A stretch of DNA of 43,417 nt, taken from NCBI GenBank assembly GCA_904398315.1, contig CAJFPD010000054.1, positions 1-43,417 of the forward strand. The letters run 5' to 3'. Source of the DNA: Candidatus Alangreenwoodia gallinarii (GTDB lineage Bacteria; Bacillota; Clostridia; Peptostreptococcales; Anaerovoracaceae). Position 1 is the first letter of the stretch; every line of letters begins with the position of its first letter. Below the pieces are notes generated by a model. That model made no database searches. It was not told the origin of the DNA and saw only the letters and a list, made by a program, of their open reading frames with translations. A program made the translations under genes and the position numbers. Below, piece by piece: positions 1 through 8,151 of the stretch.

Positions 1-69
1 AGACAGAGGATTAAACGGAATTTGCAGCCGTGTCAGACAAAGAACAAACAGAAATCAGAGGATAACGAA

Positions 70-819
70 ATGGATAAAATCAAAATCGAAAATCTCGATC
101 TATATTACGGTGATTTCCATGCGCTGAAAGATATTAATCTCGATCTGCCTGCCAATGAGATCACCGCATTTATCGGACCTTCCGGCTGCGGCAAGTCCAC
201 GCTCCTGAAATCTTTGAACAGAATGAACGATCTGGTAGAAGGCTGCAGGATTACCGGAAAAGTAACGCTGGACGGAGAGGATATCTACAGAGGTATGGAT
301 GTCAATGACCTGAGAAGACGCGTAGGCATGGTGTTTCAGAAGCCGAATCCGTTTCCGATGAGCGTCTATGATAATATAGCTTTCGGACCGCGTACTCACG
401 GGATTCACAAAAAATCGGAGCTGGATCAGATCGTGGAGCAGTCTCTGCGGGATGCCGCTATATGGGATGAGCTGAAGGACCGTCTGAAAAAGAGTGCGCT
501 GGGGCTTTCCGGAGGTCAGCAGCAGCGTCTGTGCATCGCAAGAGCTCTGGCTGTTCAGCCGGAAGTACTTCTGATGGACGAACCGACCAGTGCGCTGGAT
601 CCGATTTCGACATCGAAGATCGAAGATCTTGCAGAGGAACTGAAATCAGACTATACTGTGATCATGGTAACACATAACATGCAGCAGGCGGCCAGAATTT
701 CCGATAAGACCGCGTTCTTCCTGCTGGGTGAAGTGATAGAATTTAACGATACGGATCAGTTGTTTTCCATGCCGTCAGACAAGAGAACACAGGATTATAT
801 TACAGGGAGGTTCGGCTGA
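70..819 (+). CDS. pstB: Phosphate ABC transporter ATP-binding protein PstB
   Basis: ATPase subunit of the high-affinity phosphate importer PstSCAB, acting on the cytoplasmic face of PstA/PstC. The 249 residues match the family length. Walker [10 protein letters not shown] lies at residues 36-44, followed by the PstB-typical Q-loop stretch [14 protein letters not shown], signature LSGGQQQRL, Walker [12 protein letters not shown] and the H-loop THNM; nothing is missing. I chose the ATG at 70 because AGAGGA (57-62) sits 7 bases before it; an in-frame TTG at 22 would only add a lysine-rich tail. A TAA at 12-14 may be the end of pstA, but too little is in view to say. The stop overlaps the phoU start (TGATG), so the two are co-translated. 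Confidence 0.97.
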   Translation: MDKIKIENLDLYYGDFHALKDINLDLPANEITAFIGPSGCGKSTLLKSLNRMNDLVEGCRITGKVTLDGEDIYRGMDVNDLRRRVGMVFQKPNPFPMSVYDNIAFGPRTHGIHKKSELDQIVEQSLRDAAIWDELKDRLKKSALGLSGGQQQRLCIARALAVQPEVLLMDEPTSALDPISTSKIEDLAEELKSDYTVIMVTHNMQQAARISDKTAFFLLGEVIEFNDTDQLFSMPSDKRTQDYITGRFG

Positions 820-1499
820 TGAGAATTCGTCTGGAAGAACAGCTGCAGCAGCTTAATCTGGAACTGATCAAGATGGGCGTGCTGTGCGAGGATGCAATTA
901 ACGGTTCCATCGAGGCTCTTTTCGATAAGAGCGAGGATGAGGATAAACGGAAGAAGATCTTCCAGAAAGTCGATTCGACGGAAGATGAGATCGATCACAA
1001 GGAAAGAGAGATCGAGGCGCTGTGCATGAAGATCCTTCTGAGACAGCAGCCGGTAGCTTCCGATCTGAGGATCGTCTCTTCCGTTCTGAAGATGATTTCA
1101 GATTTTGAACGGATCGGCGATCAGGCTTCGGATATTGCGGAACTGGCGCAGTATCTGAGCGGAACGGATCTCACGCAGAAGATCAAGATCAAGGAAATGG
1201 CTGCGGAATCGGCGACGATGGTTACCGATTGTATCGATGCTTTCGTCAACAGAGATATGGAAGTCTGCAGAAACGTGTATGAACATGATGATGTTGTCGA
1301 TGCGATGTTCGACGAGATCAAAGGTGAGATCATAGAACTGATCCAGAAGAATAATGCCAACGGAGAGGCATGTCTCGATCTTCTGATGACGGCTAAGTAC
1401 CTGGAGAGAATTGCTGATCATGCGGTCAACGTAGCCGGATGGGTGGCATATTCCATCACGGGTACACACGGAGTCGAAATGGAAAAAAAGCCGGAGTAG
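819..1499 (+). CDS. phoU: Phosphate signaling complex protein PhoU
   Basis: PhoU couples the state of the Pst transporter to the PhoR kinase and represses the Pho response when phosphate is plentiful. The 226 residues form the expected two repeats of a three-helix bundle. Each repeat carries the E/DxxxD metal-binding signature: FERIGDQASD in the first half and LERIADHAVN in the second. The ATG overlaps the pstB stop by one base, and AGGGAGG (803-810) lies inside the pstB coding end. Position between pstB and a PhoB/PhoR pair is the classical arrangement and supports the assignment. Confidence 0.96.
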   Translation: MRIRLEEQLQQLNLELIKMGVLCEDAINGSIEALFDKSEDEDKRKKIFQKVDSTEDEIDHKEREIEALCMKILLRQQPVASDLRIVSSVLKMISDFERIGDQASDIAELAQYLSGTDLTQKIKIKEMAAESATMVTDCIDAFVNRDMEVCRNVYEHDDVVDAMFDEIKGEIIELIQKNNANGEACLDLLMTAKYLERIADHAVNVAGWVAYSITGTHGVEMEKKPE

Positions 1500-1579
1500 G
1501 AGACAGCGGGCGCCGGTATGTATGTAACAGAAGGCGGAGGGAGATTTCCGAAGGAGAGAAGACGGGAGGATGAGAGAAA

Positions 1580-2260
1580 ATGATTTACCTGGTGGAAGAT
1601 GATAACAGTATACGGGAACTCGTGATCTACACGCTCAACAATTCCGGGTTTGAAGCCCAGGGTTTTGAGCTGCCTTCTCAGTTCTGGAAAGCGATCGGAA
1701 AAAAACAGCCGGATCTCGTTCTTCTGGATATCATGCTTCCGGAGGAGGACGGAATGATCATACTCAAGAAGCTGCGGGACAACCCTTCGACGAAGCGGAT
1801 GCCTGTCATGATGCTGACCGCAAAGGGCAGTGAGTATGACAAGGTACTGGGACTGGACTGCGGCGCGGATGATTATCTGGCAAAGCCCTTCGGGATGATG
1901 GAGCTGGTGGCCCGGGTGCGTGCTCTTCTGCGCAGAAACGAGTCCTCCGCGCCGAAAAAAGAAGAATATCATCTCGGCTCTCTGTATGTGAGTCCGAAGG
2001 AGCATATCGTACGTGTGGATGATGAGGACATTTCGCTGACTCTCAAAGAGTACGATCTTCTGTGTTTCCTGCTGAAAAATCAGGGACTGGTTTTTACCAG
2101 AGATCAGATTCTCTCCGAAGTGTGGGGCTATGAGTTCAACGGTGAGAGCCGTACAGTGGATGTTCATATAAGGACGCTGCGCCAGAAACTCGGAAAATGC
2201 AATACGCTGATTGAGACCGTCCGGGGTATCGGATATAAGATGGGCGGTAAAATCAAGTGA
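1580..2260 (+). CDS. phoB: PhoB/PhoP-type response regulator transcription factor
   Basis: OmpR/PhoB-class response regulator, 226 residues. The receiver domain (about 1-118) has the acidic pair D7/D8, phospho-acceptor D50 in LLDIMLP, T80 and K102 in LAKPF. The C-terminal winged helix (about 128-224) has the usual LTLKEYDLLCFLLKNQG and SRTVDVHIRTLRQKL stretches. The ATG at 1580 is preceded by GGGAGG at 1564-1569; a nearer ATG at 1570 is out of frame and runs into a stop after ten codons. Its end overlaps the kinase start by four bases (GTGA). Assignment to phosphate control rests on the pstB-phoU neighbours; the domain architecture alone would fit any OmpR-family regulator. Confidence 0.9.
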   Translation: MIYLVEDDNSIRELVIYTLNNSGFEAQGFELPSQFWKAIGKKQPDLVLLDIMLPEEDGMIILKKLRDNPSTKRMPVMMLTAKGSEYDKVLGLDCGADDYLAKPFGMMELVARVRALLRRNESSAPKKEEYHLGSLYVSPKEHIVRVDDEDISLTLKEYDLLCFLLKNQGLVFTRDQILSEVWGYEFNGESRTVDVHIRTLRQKLGKCNTLIETVRGIGYKMGGKIK

Positions 2261-3702
2261 CCAGAAAAATTTTCCGTTCCATTTTCGCTGTCGCCCTGCT
2301 GGTCATGCTGGCGAGTATCGGAATCATCGTAGGGGTTCTTTATACCTATTTTGAAGATGAATATCTGGACGAACTGAAAAACGAAGCGATTTATATCGCC
2401 GCAAGCATCGAAGGCGGGCAGGAAAGTTATCTGAGCAATATCGCGCAGGAGAGCGAATATAATGTACGGATTACTCTCGTGGATCCTTCCGGAAAAGTTC
2501 TGTTCGATAACAGAGCAGATCCTTCTTCGATGGAAAATCACTCTGATCGCGAAGAGATCCGCGAAGCTTCGGAAGACGGCGAAGGTAGCAGCATACGGTA
2601 TTCCGATACGATCGATGAGAAATCCGTAAATTATGCTCTGCAGCTTGATGACGGCAATATTCTCCGCCTTTCCGGAACACAGTTTTCTGTCTGGGCTCTT
2701 TTGAGAGGCATGATTCAGATGATCGCCATCGTGCTGGTCATTACCATCCTGCTGTCCAGTCTGCTCGCATACCGGCTGGCAAGGAAGATCGTCAGGCCGC
2801 TGAATGAAATCGATTTTGAGCATCCGCAGGATACGAAGGGAATTCAGGAATATGAGGAACTGGAGCCTCTTTTGCGGAAGCTGCATTCGCAGAACCGGAT
2901 GCTTCAGAATGAGATGGAGGAACGGGAAAAAATGAGACGGGAATTTACGGCAAACGTATCTCATGAACTCAAGACACCGCTCACGTCAATTTCGGGATTT
3001 GCGGAAATCATCCGGGAAGGTCTCGTAAAGGAGGAAGATATTTCCCGGTTTGCCGGGAAAATTTACACGGAATCTCAGCGTCTGATCCGTCTCGTGGAGG
3101 ATATCATAAAAATTTCTCAGCTTGACGATGAGGAACTGGAACTGGAACGCACTCCCGTGGATCTGTCGGAAATCGTGAGGGAGGTTCAGAGTACTCTGAT
3201 GCCGGAAGCGACGAAACATGATATCCGGATCATCCTGAAGACGGAGCCTGTGCAGATCAGGGGGATACGTCAGATTCTCGTGGAGATGGTTTACAATCTC
3301 TGTGATAATGCGGTCAAGTATAACAGAGACGGCGGTGAAGTCGTCGTGTCTCTTTACCGGACAGAGGACAGAGCCGTTCTGCGCATCAGGGATACAGGAA
3401 TCGGGATTCCCGAGGAGGAGCAGAACAGAGTCTTTGAACGCTTTTACCGTGTGGATAAGAGTCATTCTAAGGAGGTCGGCGGAACCGGACTGGGACTGGC
3501 AATCGTCAAACACGCGGCATTGTATCATAATGCGCAGATTTCTCTGAGAAGTACGCTTGGAACCGGTACGGAAATCACCGTCGCCTTTGATCTGAGCGAG
3601 CAGGAAACGGAGGATAATGTTTTTGCTCACGGAAAGACGGAACACAGCATTTCCGAAGCAGACGGTACGGATAGCGACCGCGCGGACAAACAAAAAAAAT
3701 GA
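2257..3702 (+). CDS. phoR: PhoR-like sensor histidine kinase
   Basis: Membrane sensor kinase, 481 residues, starting at a GTG that overlaps the regulator's stop. Transmembrane segment 1 is about residues 8-28 and segment 2 about 145-171, enclosing an extracytoplasmic stretch of roughly 115 residues. The dimerisation/phospho-acceptor motif VSHELKTPLTSISGF puts the histidine at residue 236. The ATPase domain shows the N box LCDNAVKYN, G1 DTGIGIPEEE, F box FERFYRVD and G2 GGTGLGLAIVKHA. There is no clear PAS domain between the membrane and the histidine, unlike many PhoR proteins. The C-terminal ~30 residues are polar and low-complexity. Very likely partner of the preceding regulator; the phosphate signal is inferred from the pst-phoU neighbours. 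Confidence 0.9.
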   Translation: MTRKIFRSIFAVALLVMLASIGIIVGVLYTYFEDEYLDELKNEAIYIAASIEGGQESYLSNIAQESEYNVRITLVDPSGKVLFDNRADPSSMENHSDREEIREASEDGEGSSIRYSDTIDEKSVNYALQLDDGNILRLSGTQFSVWALLRGMIQMIAIVLVITILLSSLLAYRLARKIVRPLNEIDFEHPQDTKGIQEYEELEPLLRKLHSQNRMLQNEMEEREKMRREFTANVSHELKTPLTSISGFAEIIREGLVKEEDISRFAGKIYTESQRLIRLVEDIIKISQLDDEELELERTPVDLSEIVREVQSTLMPEATKHDIRIILKTEPVQIRGIRQILVEMVYNLCDNAVKYNRDGGEVVVSLYRTEDRAVLRIRDTGIGIPEEEQNRVFERFYRVDKSHSKEVGGTGLGLAIVKHAALYHNAQISLRSTLGTGTEITVAFDLSEQETEDNVFAHGKTEHSISEADGTDSDRADKQKK

Positions 3703-3793
3703 AAACAGAGCGGAAGCTCATCGGACGAAGCAGGCCGGCCGGCTGTTTCCCGCGGTGCGTTTTCCCGGACGGACGGAATATCTGTCTGTCGGA

Positions 3794-3828
3794 GAAAGCA
3801 TATCCCGTGCGGGGAACAGCTTTTTTCT
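3794..3828 (+). terminator. Candidate intrinsic terminator after the phosphate regulator operon
   Basis: AAAGC (3795-3799) pairs with GCTTT, enclosing a TCCCG-TG-CGGGA inner stem with a small symmetric internal loop, followed by six T residues (3821-3826). Placed 90 bases after the kinase stop. The stem is interrupted, so this is a moderate call. Confidence 0.5.
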
Positions 3829-3856
3829 TGATTAAATCTATTATCTGCGATAGGAT
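3828..3856 (+). promoter_or_regulatory. Candidate sigma-A promoter for the DEAD-box helicase
   Basis: TTGATT (3828-3833), 17-bp spacer, TAGGAT (3851-3856). Four of six bases match in the -10. A dyad (GGATAG/CTATCC, 3853-3867) overlaps the -10 and probable start site and could be an operator. Confidence 0.45.
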
Positions 3857-4026
3857 AGTATCTATCCCGTACCGGGCCGGAAAGAGCGGCTGCTCCGGCA
3901 GAAAAAAATTGCGGGAGAAGAGAGGCGCAGATATTCCGCGGCGTCAGCCTGCGGCACGGAAATCTGCGGCAGGAAACGGATACGACATTCGGCAGTGATA
4001 TAAAGAAAAGAGGAACAGATAACGAT

Positions 4027-5880
4027 ATGAATTTTGAAGATTTGAATATTTCCGAGCCGGTTCTGAGAGCGCTTGCAGAGATGGGCTTTACCGAGGCGAC
4101 GCCGATACAGGAACAGGCGATTCCCGAGATTCTGGCCGGACGCGATCTGATCGGACAGGCACAGACGGGAACGGGAAAGACGTGTGCGTACGGGATACCT
4201 GCGGTGGAGATGACAGACCGCAACGCCGTGACGCCTCAGGTTCTCGTTCTGTGCCCTACCAGAGAGCTGGCGATGCAGGTGGCTGAGGAACTGAGAAGGC
4301 TGACGCGGTTTACTCACGGACTGCGGATCCTGGCTGTCTACGGAGGGCAGAATATAGAGAATCAGATCACGGCTCTGAAAAAGAGGCCTCAGATTATCAT
4401 CGGAACGCCGGGCAGAGTAATGGATCATATGCGAAGGAGAACGCTTCGTTTCGATCATCTTCAGATGCTGGTTCTGGATGAGGCGGACGAAATGCTGAAT
4501 ATGGGATTCCGTGAGGATATCGACACCATACTGGCCGATATTCCCAGGGAAAAGCAGATGCTCCTGTTTTCCGCCACAATGGCGCCGGAAATCATGAAGC
4601 TGACAGAGAAATATCAGAGGGATCCGGTTCTCGTCCGGATCGCCCGCAAAGAGCTCACCACCGATCTGACAGAGCAGTACTATATCGAAGTGAGAGAACC
4701 TTCCAAGATCGAACTTCTATGCAGACTGATCGATGTAAACGCCGTAACTCTCGGCCTCGTATTCTGCAATACGAAAAAAAGAGTGGATCAGGTGACGGCA
4801 AGGCTGCAGAGCAGAGGATATGCAGCAGATGCTCTTCATGGCGACATGAAGCAGCACGAACGGGAGAGGGTGATGAATAAATTCCGTCACGGCATCACCC
4901 GGATCCTCGTAGCCACCGATGTGGCGGCACGCGGTATCGATGTCAGCGGAGTACAGGCCGTATTCAACTACGATATCCCGGAAGATCCGGAACAGTACGT
5001 TCACCGGATCGGCCGTACCGGAAGAGCGGGAAATACGGGAAAAGCCTATTCTTTTGTCTTCGGCAGAGACCGGTATAAGCTCAGAGAAATCATGCACTAT
5101 ACCAATTCCGTGATTGCAAGGCAGAAGCCTCCTGCGATCGGAGAAGTAGAAGCGGCCCGCATCGATACGGCGGCGGAAAAAGCAGCAGATCTGGTGAAGT
5201 CAGGAGCAGGAAGACAGTTCCTTCCTGTCGTAAAGAGAATTCTGAGCGGACTGGCGCAGCAGGAGGAGCGTGCGGAAGAAAGGGAAGACGGCGATGCAGC
5301 ATCTGAGAAAAACGGGGATCTCCCGGAAAGCCTGGCTGCGGCTCTCTTTTCTCTCGCTTTTCACGAGCTGGAAGAAAAGTCCTATCAGAGAGCTGATTTT
5401 GACGACGAAGAATTTTCTTTCGACGATATGAAAATGACGCGTCTCTTCATCAATGCGGGACGTGTGGACGGACTGAAAGAAGCGGATATCGTCAGAAGTA
5501 TCGCTTCCAATACTTCCCTGAGCGGCAGGCTGATCGGCTCCATCGAACTTCATGCCAATTTTTCCTTTGTCGATGTACCGGAAGAATACGTGGATGAGAT
5601 TCTGTCCGCTATGAGGGATTTCCGCATCCGGGGAAGAGGCATTTCCTTTGAGCGCGCCTCGAAGAAATACCGCGGAGGCTCTTTCAGAAAGAAAAGCGGA
5701 AGAAGAAAAGAAGGCAGCCAGCGTTCCAGAGAGAAAAAGAGCGGAACGGATATCTCCGCGGAATCCTGGTGGGAGCCGCCGGAAGACAGAAAGAAGACGA
5801 GAAAAAGTGCAGATGTGCGTCGAAAAAGGGAAAATCGCTTTCCGGCAGGCGGCCGCAGAAGAAAACAGACGAAAATATAA
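4027..5880 (+). CDS. deaD: DEAD-box ATP-dependent RNA helicase (DeaD/CsdA type with DbpA domain)
   Basis: RNA helicase of 617 residues, likely remodelling structured RNA in ribosome assembly or mRNA decay. The core (about 1-370) has every expected motif: Q motif FEDLNISEPVLRAL with PIQEQAIP, AQTGTGKT, PTRELAMQ, GTPGRVMDH, the DEAD box in LDEADEML, SAT, and HRIGRTGRAG. A DbpA-type RNA-binding domain follows (about 470-545; MTRLFINAGRVDGLKEADIV to FRIRGRGISFERA). The last ~70 residues are a Lys/Arg/Ser-rich disordered tail. The link between core and DbpA domain is unusually acidic (EERAEEREDGDAASEKNG). The ATG at 4027 follows AGAGGA. It stands alone between terminators. Which paralogue name applies (deaD, cshA) cannot be settled from sequence alone. 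Confidence 0.93.
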   Translation: MNFEDLNISEPVLRALAEMGFTEATPIQEQAIPEILAGRDLIGQAQTGTGKTCAYGIPAVEMTDRNAVTPQVLVLCPTRELAMQVAEELRRLTRFTHGLRILAVYGGQNIENQITALKKRPQIIIGTPGRVMDHMRRRTLRFDHLQMLVLDEADEMLNMGFREDIDTILADIPREKQMLLFSATMAPEIMKLTEKYQRDPVLVRIARKELTTDLTEQYYIEVREPSKIELLCRLIDVNAVTLGLVFCNTKKRVDQVTARLQSRGYAADALHGDMKQHERERVMNKFRHGITRILVATDVAARGIDVSGVQAVFNYDIPEDPEQYVHRIGRTGRAGNTGKAYSFVFGRDRYKLREIMHYTNSVIARQKPPAIGEVEAARIDTAAEKAADLVKSGAGRQFLPVVKRILSGLAQQEERAEEREDGDAASEKNGDLPESLAAALFSLAFHELEEKSYQRADFDDEEFSFDDMKMTRLFINAGRVDGLKEADIVRSIASNTSLSGRLIGSIELHANFSFVDVPEEYVDEILSAMRDFRIRGRGISFERASKKYRGGSFRKKSGRRKEGSQRSREKKSGTDISAESWWEPPEDRKKTRKSADVRRKRENRFPAGGRRRKQTKI

Positions 5881-5900
5881 TATCTTGCGAGATATTTTTT
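5880..5900 (+). terminator. AT-rich intrinsic terminator of the helicase gene
   Basis: ATATCT-TGCG-AGATAT followed directly by five T residues; begins at the last base of the stop codon. Weak stem but textbook layout, and backed by a second terminator 30 bases on. Confidence 0.55.
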
Positions 5901-5930
5901 AGAAATCTTTTATCGTCCGGAAAAAATACG

Positions 5931-5970
5931 GCAGGAGAAGAAAACAGAAAATTTTCTTCTCCGCTTTTTT
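5931..5970 (+). terminator. Strong intrinsic terminator downstream of the helicase gene
   Basis: GGAGAAGAAAA (5934-5944) pairs perfectly with TTTTCTTCTCC (5952-5962), 7-base loop, then GC and six T residues (5965-5970). Confidence 0.85.
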
Positions 5971-6028
5971 ATTATGCGGGAAATATCGGTTAAATTGTCG
6001 GGCCATCCGGAAAATTTTGAACTATATA

Positions 6029-6057
6029 TTTACAAAGGATAGGAAATGAAATATAAT
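6029..6057 (+). promoter_or_regulatory. Sigma-A promoter of the aconitase operon
   Basis: TTTACA (6029-6034), 17-bp spacer, perfect TATAAT (6052-6057). Start of transcription is expected near 6064, giving a leader of about 100 bases. Confidence 0.85.
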
Positions 6058-6067
6058 TGTATACAAT
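6056..6067. promoter_or_regulatory. 12-bp perfect palindrome on the aconitase promoter (candidate GntR/FCD operator)
   Basis: ATTGTATACAAT overlaps the last bases of the -10 and the predicted start site, an ideal place for a repressor. The GT-AT-AC core fits the general GT..AC form recognised by FadR/FCD-type GntR regulators, and such a regulator is encoded two genes downstream (9472-10155). The pairing of site and protein is inference. Confidence 0.6.
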
Positions 6068-6074
6068 AAGCACT

Positions 6075-6117
6075 CATGTATATCATGTATATATCAAAAC
6101 ATGTATGGAAACATGTT
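6075..6117. repeat. Cluster of four CATGT boxes in the aconitase leader
   Basis: A 9-bp unit CATGTATAT is tandemly duplicated at 6075-6083 and 6084-6092, and CATGT recurs at 6100 and 6112. All lie within the untranslated leader, downstream of the palindrome. Function unknown. Confidence 0.7.
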
Positions 6118-6162
6118 CTTTTTCTATTCTGACAGTATTACTTGTATTCGGGAGGCATTTTC

Positions 6163-8082
6163 ATGGGGAAGACATTAGCTTACAAGATACTTGAAAATCA
6201 TCTGGTTGAGGGCACGCTAAAGCCCGGCGAGGAAATCAAAATCCGCATCGATCAGACGCTGACGCAGGATTCCACCGGTACGATGGTTTACCTTCAGCTG
6301 GAGGCGATGGACGTGGACGAAATACAGACGGAACTGTCTGTGGCTTACATAGATCACAACACTCTGCAGACGGGGTTTGAGAACGCTGACGACCACGAGT
6401 TCATCAAGAGTGTGGCAAAGCGTCATGGCGTTCTGTTTTCAAAACCGGGGAACGGCATCTGCCATCAGCTCCATATCGAGAATTTCGGCATTCCGGGAAA
6501 GACGCTGCTGGGATCGGACAGCCATACACCGACAGGCGGAGGCATCGGCATGATCGCTATCGGCGCAGGCGGACTCGATGTGGCTGTCGCCATGGCGAAG
6601 GGTACCTATTCTCTGATCGCACCGAAGGTCATCAACGTAAAGCTGACGGGAAAACTCAGACCGTGGGTTTCTGCGAAGGATATCATCCTCTATGTGCTGC
6701 AGCAGCTTTCCGTCAAGGGAGGCGTCGGAAAAATCGTGGAATATACAGGCGAAGGCGTCAAGACACTTTCCGTTACGGACAGAGCGACGATTACGAACAT
6801 GGGTGCCGAGCTGGGTGCCACCACTTCCATATTTGAAAGCGATGAAAACACGAAAGCCTTCATGGAGTCCCAGGGCAGAGGGGAGGACTTCGTTCCTCTT
6901 GCCGCAGATCCGGATGCCGTCTACGATGAGACTCTGGAAGTAAACCTGTCGGAACTGGAACCTCTGGCTGCCAAGCCTCACAGTCCGGACAATGTGGATT
7001 CCGTAAGAAATATCGGGCCGATTCAGATCGATCAGGTAGCCATCGGAAGCTGTACAAATTCCTCTTATACCGATCTGATGAAAGTTGCCTCCATTCTGAG
7101 AGGCAACAAAGTGGCGGAAAATGTCAGCCTCGTCATCTCACCGGGTTCCAGCAGGATTCTGTCGAAGCTGGCTTCCAACGGCGCTCTGGCCGATATGATC
7201 GATGCGGGCGCCAGAATCATCGAAAACGCCTGCGGTCCGTGTATCGGCATGGGTCAGTCACCGAAATCCGGAGGTGTGTCTCTGCGGACGTTCAACAGAA
7301 ATTTCAAGGGCAGAAGCGGCACGAAGGATGCCGATATCTATCTGGTCAGCCCGGAGACGGCGGCGATCTCCGCGATCCGGGGCGTTCTGACCACGGGATT
7401 TGAGACGGAGCTGGCGGAGATCGCACCGGCTCAGTTCGCATTCAACGACAATTTTATCGTCTATCCGGACGGATATAATAAGGAAAATACTCCGGTAGCC
7501 ATGGGCCCGAATATCAAGCCGTTTCCTCTCAACAAAGCGCTGGGAGAAAAACTGGAGGCTCAGGTCGTTCTTCATGCGGGAGATAATATCACCACAGATG
7601 ATATCATGCCTTCCGATTCGAGAATTCTTCCTTACCGCTCCAATGTGCCGTATCTTTCGAACTACTGCTTCGAAAATATCGACAGGGAATTTCCTGCGCG
7701 CTGCAAAGCGGCAGGAGACGGTGTCATCGTCGGTGGCGAAAATTACGGCCAGGGATCCAGCCGGGAGCATGCTGCGCTCGTTCCGCTCTATCTCGGCGTT
7801 AGATTCGTCATGGCGAAATCCTTTGCCCGCATTCACCGCTCCAATCTGATCAACAGCGGCATTATCCCTCTGGTGTTTAAAAATCCGGAGGATTATGACG
7901 GGCTGAATCTGGGAGATCAGCTGGTCATTGAAAATGCTCCCGCGCAGATCGAACAGGAAGAGCTGGTCGTAAAGAACAAGACGACAGGAAAAGAATATGT
8001 CATGCTGCCGGGACTGTCAGAGCTCGAAAAGACGATGATACTCGCCGGCGGAAAGATAAACATGATTAAAAGTCAGGAGTAG
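6163..8082 (+). CDS. Aconitate hydratase
   Basis: Interconverts citrate and isocitrate through cis-aconitate using a [4Fe-4S] cluster. 639 residues, the length of the single-chain bacterial aconitases of anaerobes. Cluster ligands are visible as C297 in GSCTNSSYTDL and C357/C360 in ENACGPCIGMGQ; GSDSHTPTGGG marks the catalytic core, and YGQGSSREHAAL the C-terminal swivel domain with its substrate-binding Ser-Arg. The ATG at 6163 follows GGGAGG (6150-6155) by 7 bases; an in-frame TTG at 6142 lacks a site. First gene of an apparent operon with an isocitrate dehydrogenase 69 bases on. No citrate synthase is in the window. The leading transcript carries a palindrome and repeat cluster that suggest repression. 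Confidence 0.95.
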   Translation: MGKTLAYKILENHLVEGTLKPGEEIKIRIDQTLTQDSTGTMVYLQLEAMDVDEIQTELSVAYIDHNTLQTGFENADDHEFIKSVAKRHGVLFSKPGNGICHQLHIENFGIPGKTLLGSDSHTPTGGGIGMIAIGAGGLDVAVAMAKGTYSLIAPKVINVKLTGKLRPWVSAKDIILYVLQQLSVKGGVGKIVEYTGEGVKTLSVTDRATITNMGAELGATTSIFESDENTKAFMESQGRGEDFVPLAADPDAVYDETLEVNLSELEPLAAKPHSPDNVDSVRNIGPIQIDQVAIGSCTNSSYTDLMKVASILRGNKVAENVSLVISPGSSRILSKLASNGALADMIDAGARIIENACGPCIGMGQSPKSGGVSLRTFNRNFKGRSGTKDADIYLVSPETAAISAIRGVLTTGFETELAEIAPAQFAFNDNFIVYPDGYNKENTPVAMGPNIKPFPLNKALGEKLEAQVVLHAGDNITTDDIMPSDSRILPYRSNVPYLSNYCFENIDREFPARCKAAGDGVIVGGENYGQGSSREHAALVPLYLGVRFVMAKSFARIHRSNLINSGIIPLVFKNPEDYDGLNLGDQLVIENAPAQIEQEELVVKNKTTGKEYVMLPGLSELEKTMILAGGKINMIKSQE

Positions 8083-8151
8083 ACAGGATATCTATAAACG
8101 AAAGAAGCGCGGCACGGCATCATCAGGAGCGGGAAAAGGAGGAAAAGAGAA

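Larger units (their letters stand above)
3703..4026 (+). other. 324-bp gene-free stretch: terminator, promoter and leader of the helicase
   Basis: No credible gene. It holds the candidate terminator at 3794-3828, a candidate promoter at 3828-3856, a dyad GGATAG-TAT-CTATCC at 3853-3867 overlapping the predicted transcription start, and a leader of about 160 bases. The leader contains a hairpin with arms GCCGG.AAA.GAGC and GCTCCGGC (about 3878-3901) followed by A residues. A structured long leader is common for cold-shock-type helicases, but its role here is inference. Confidence 0.5.
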
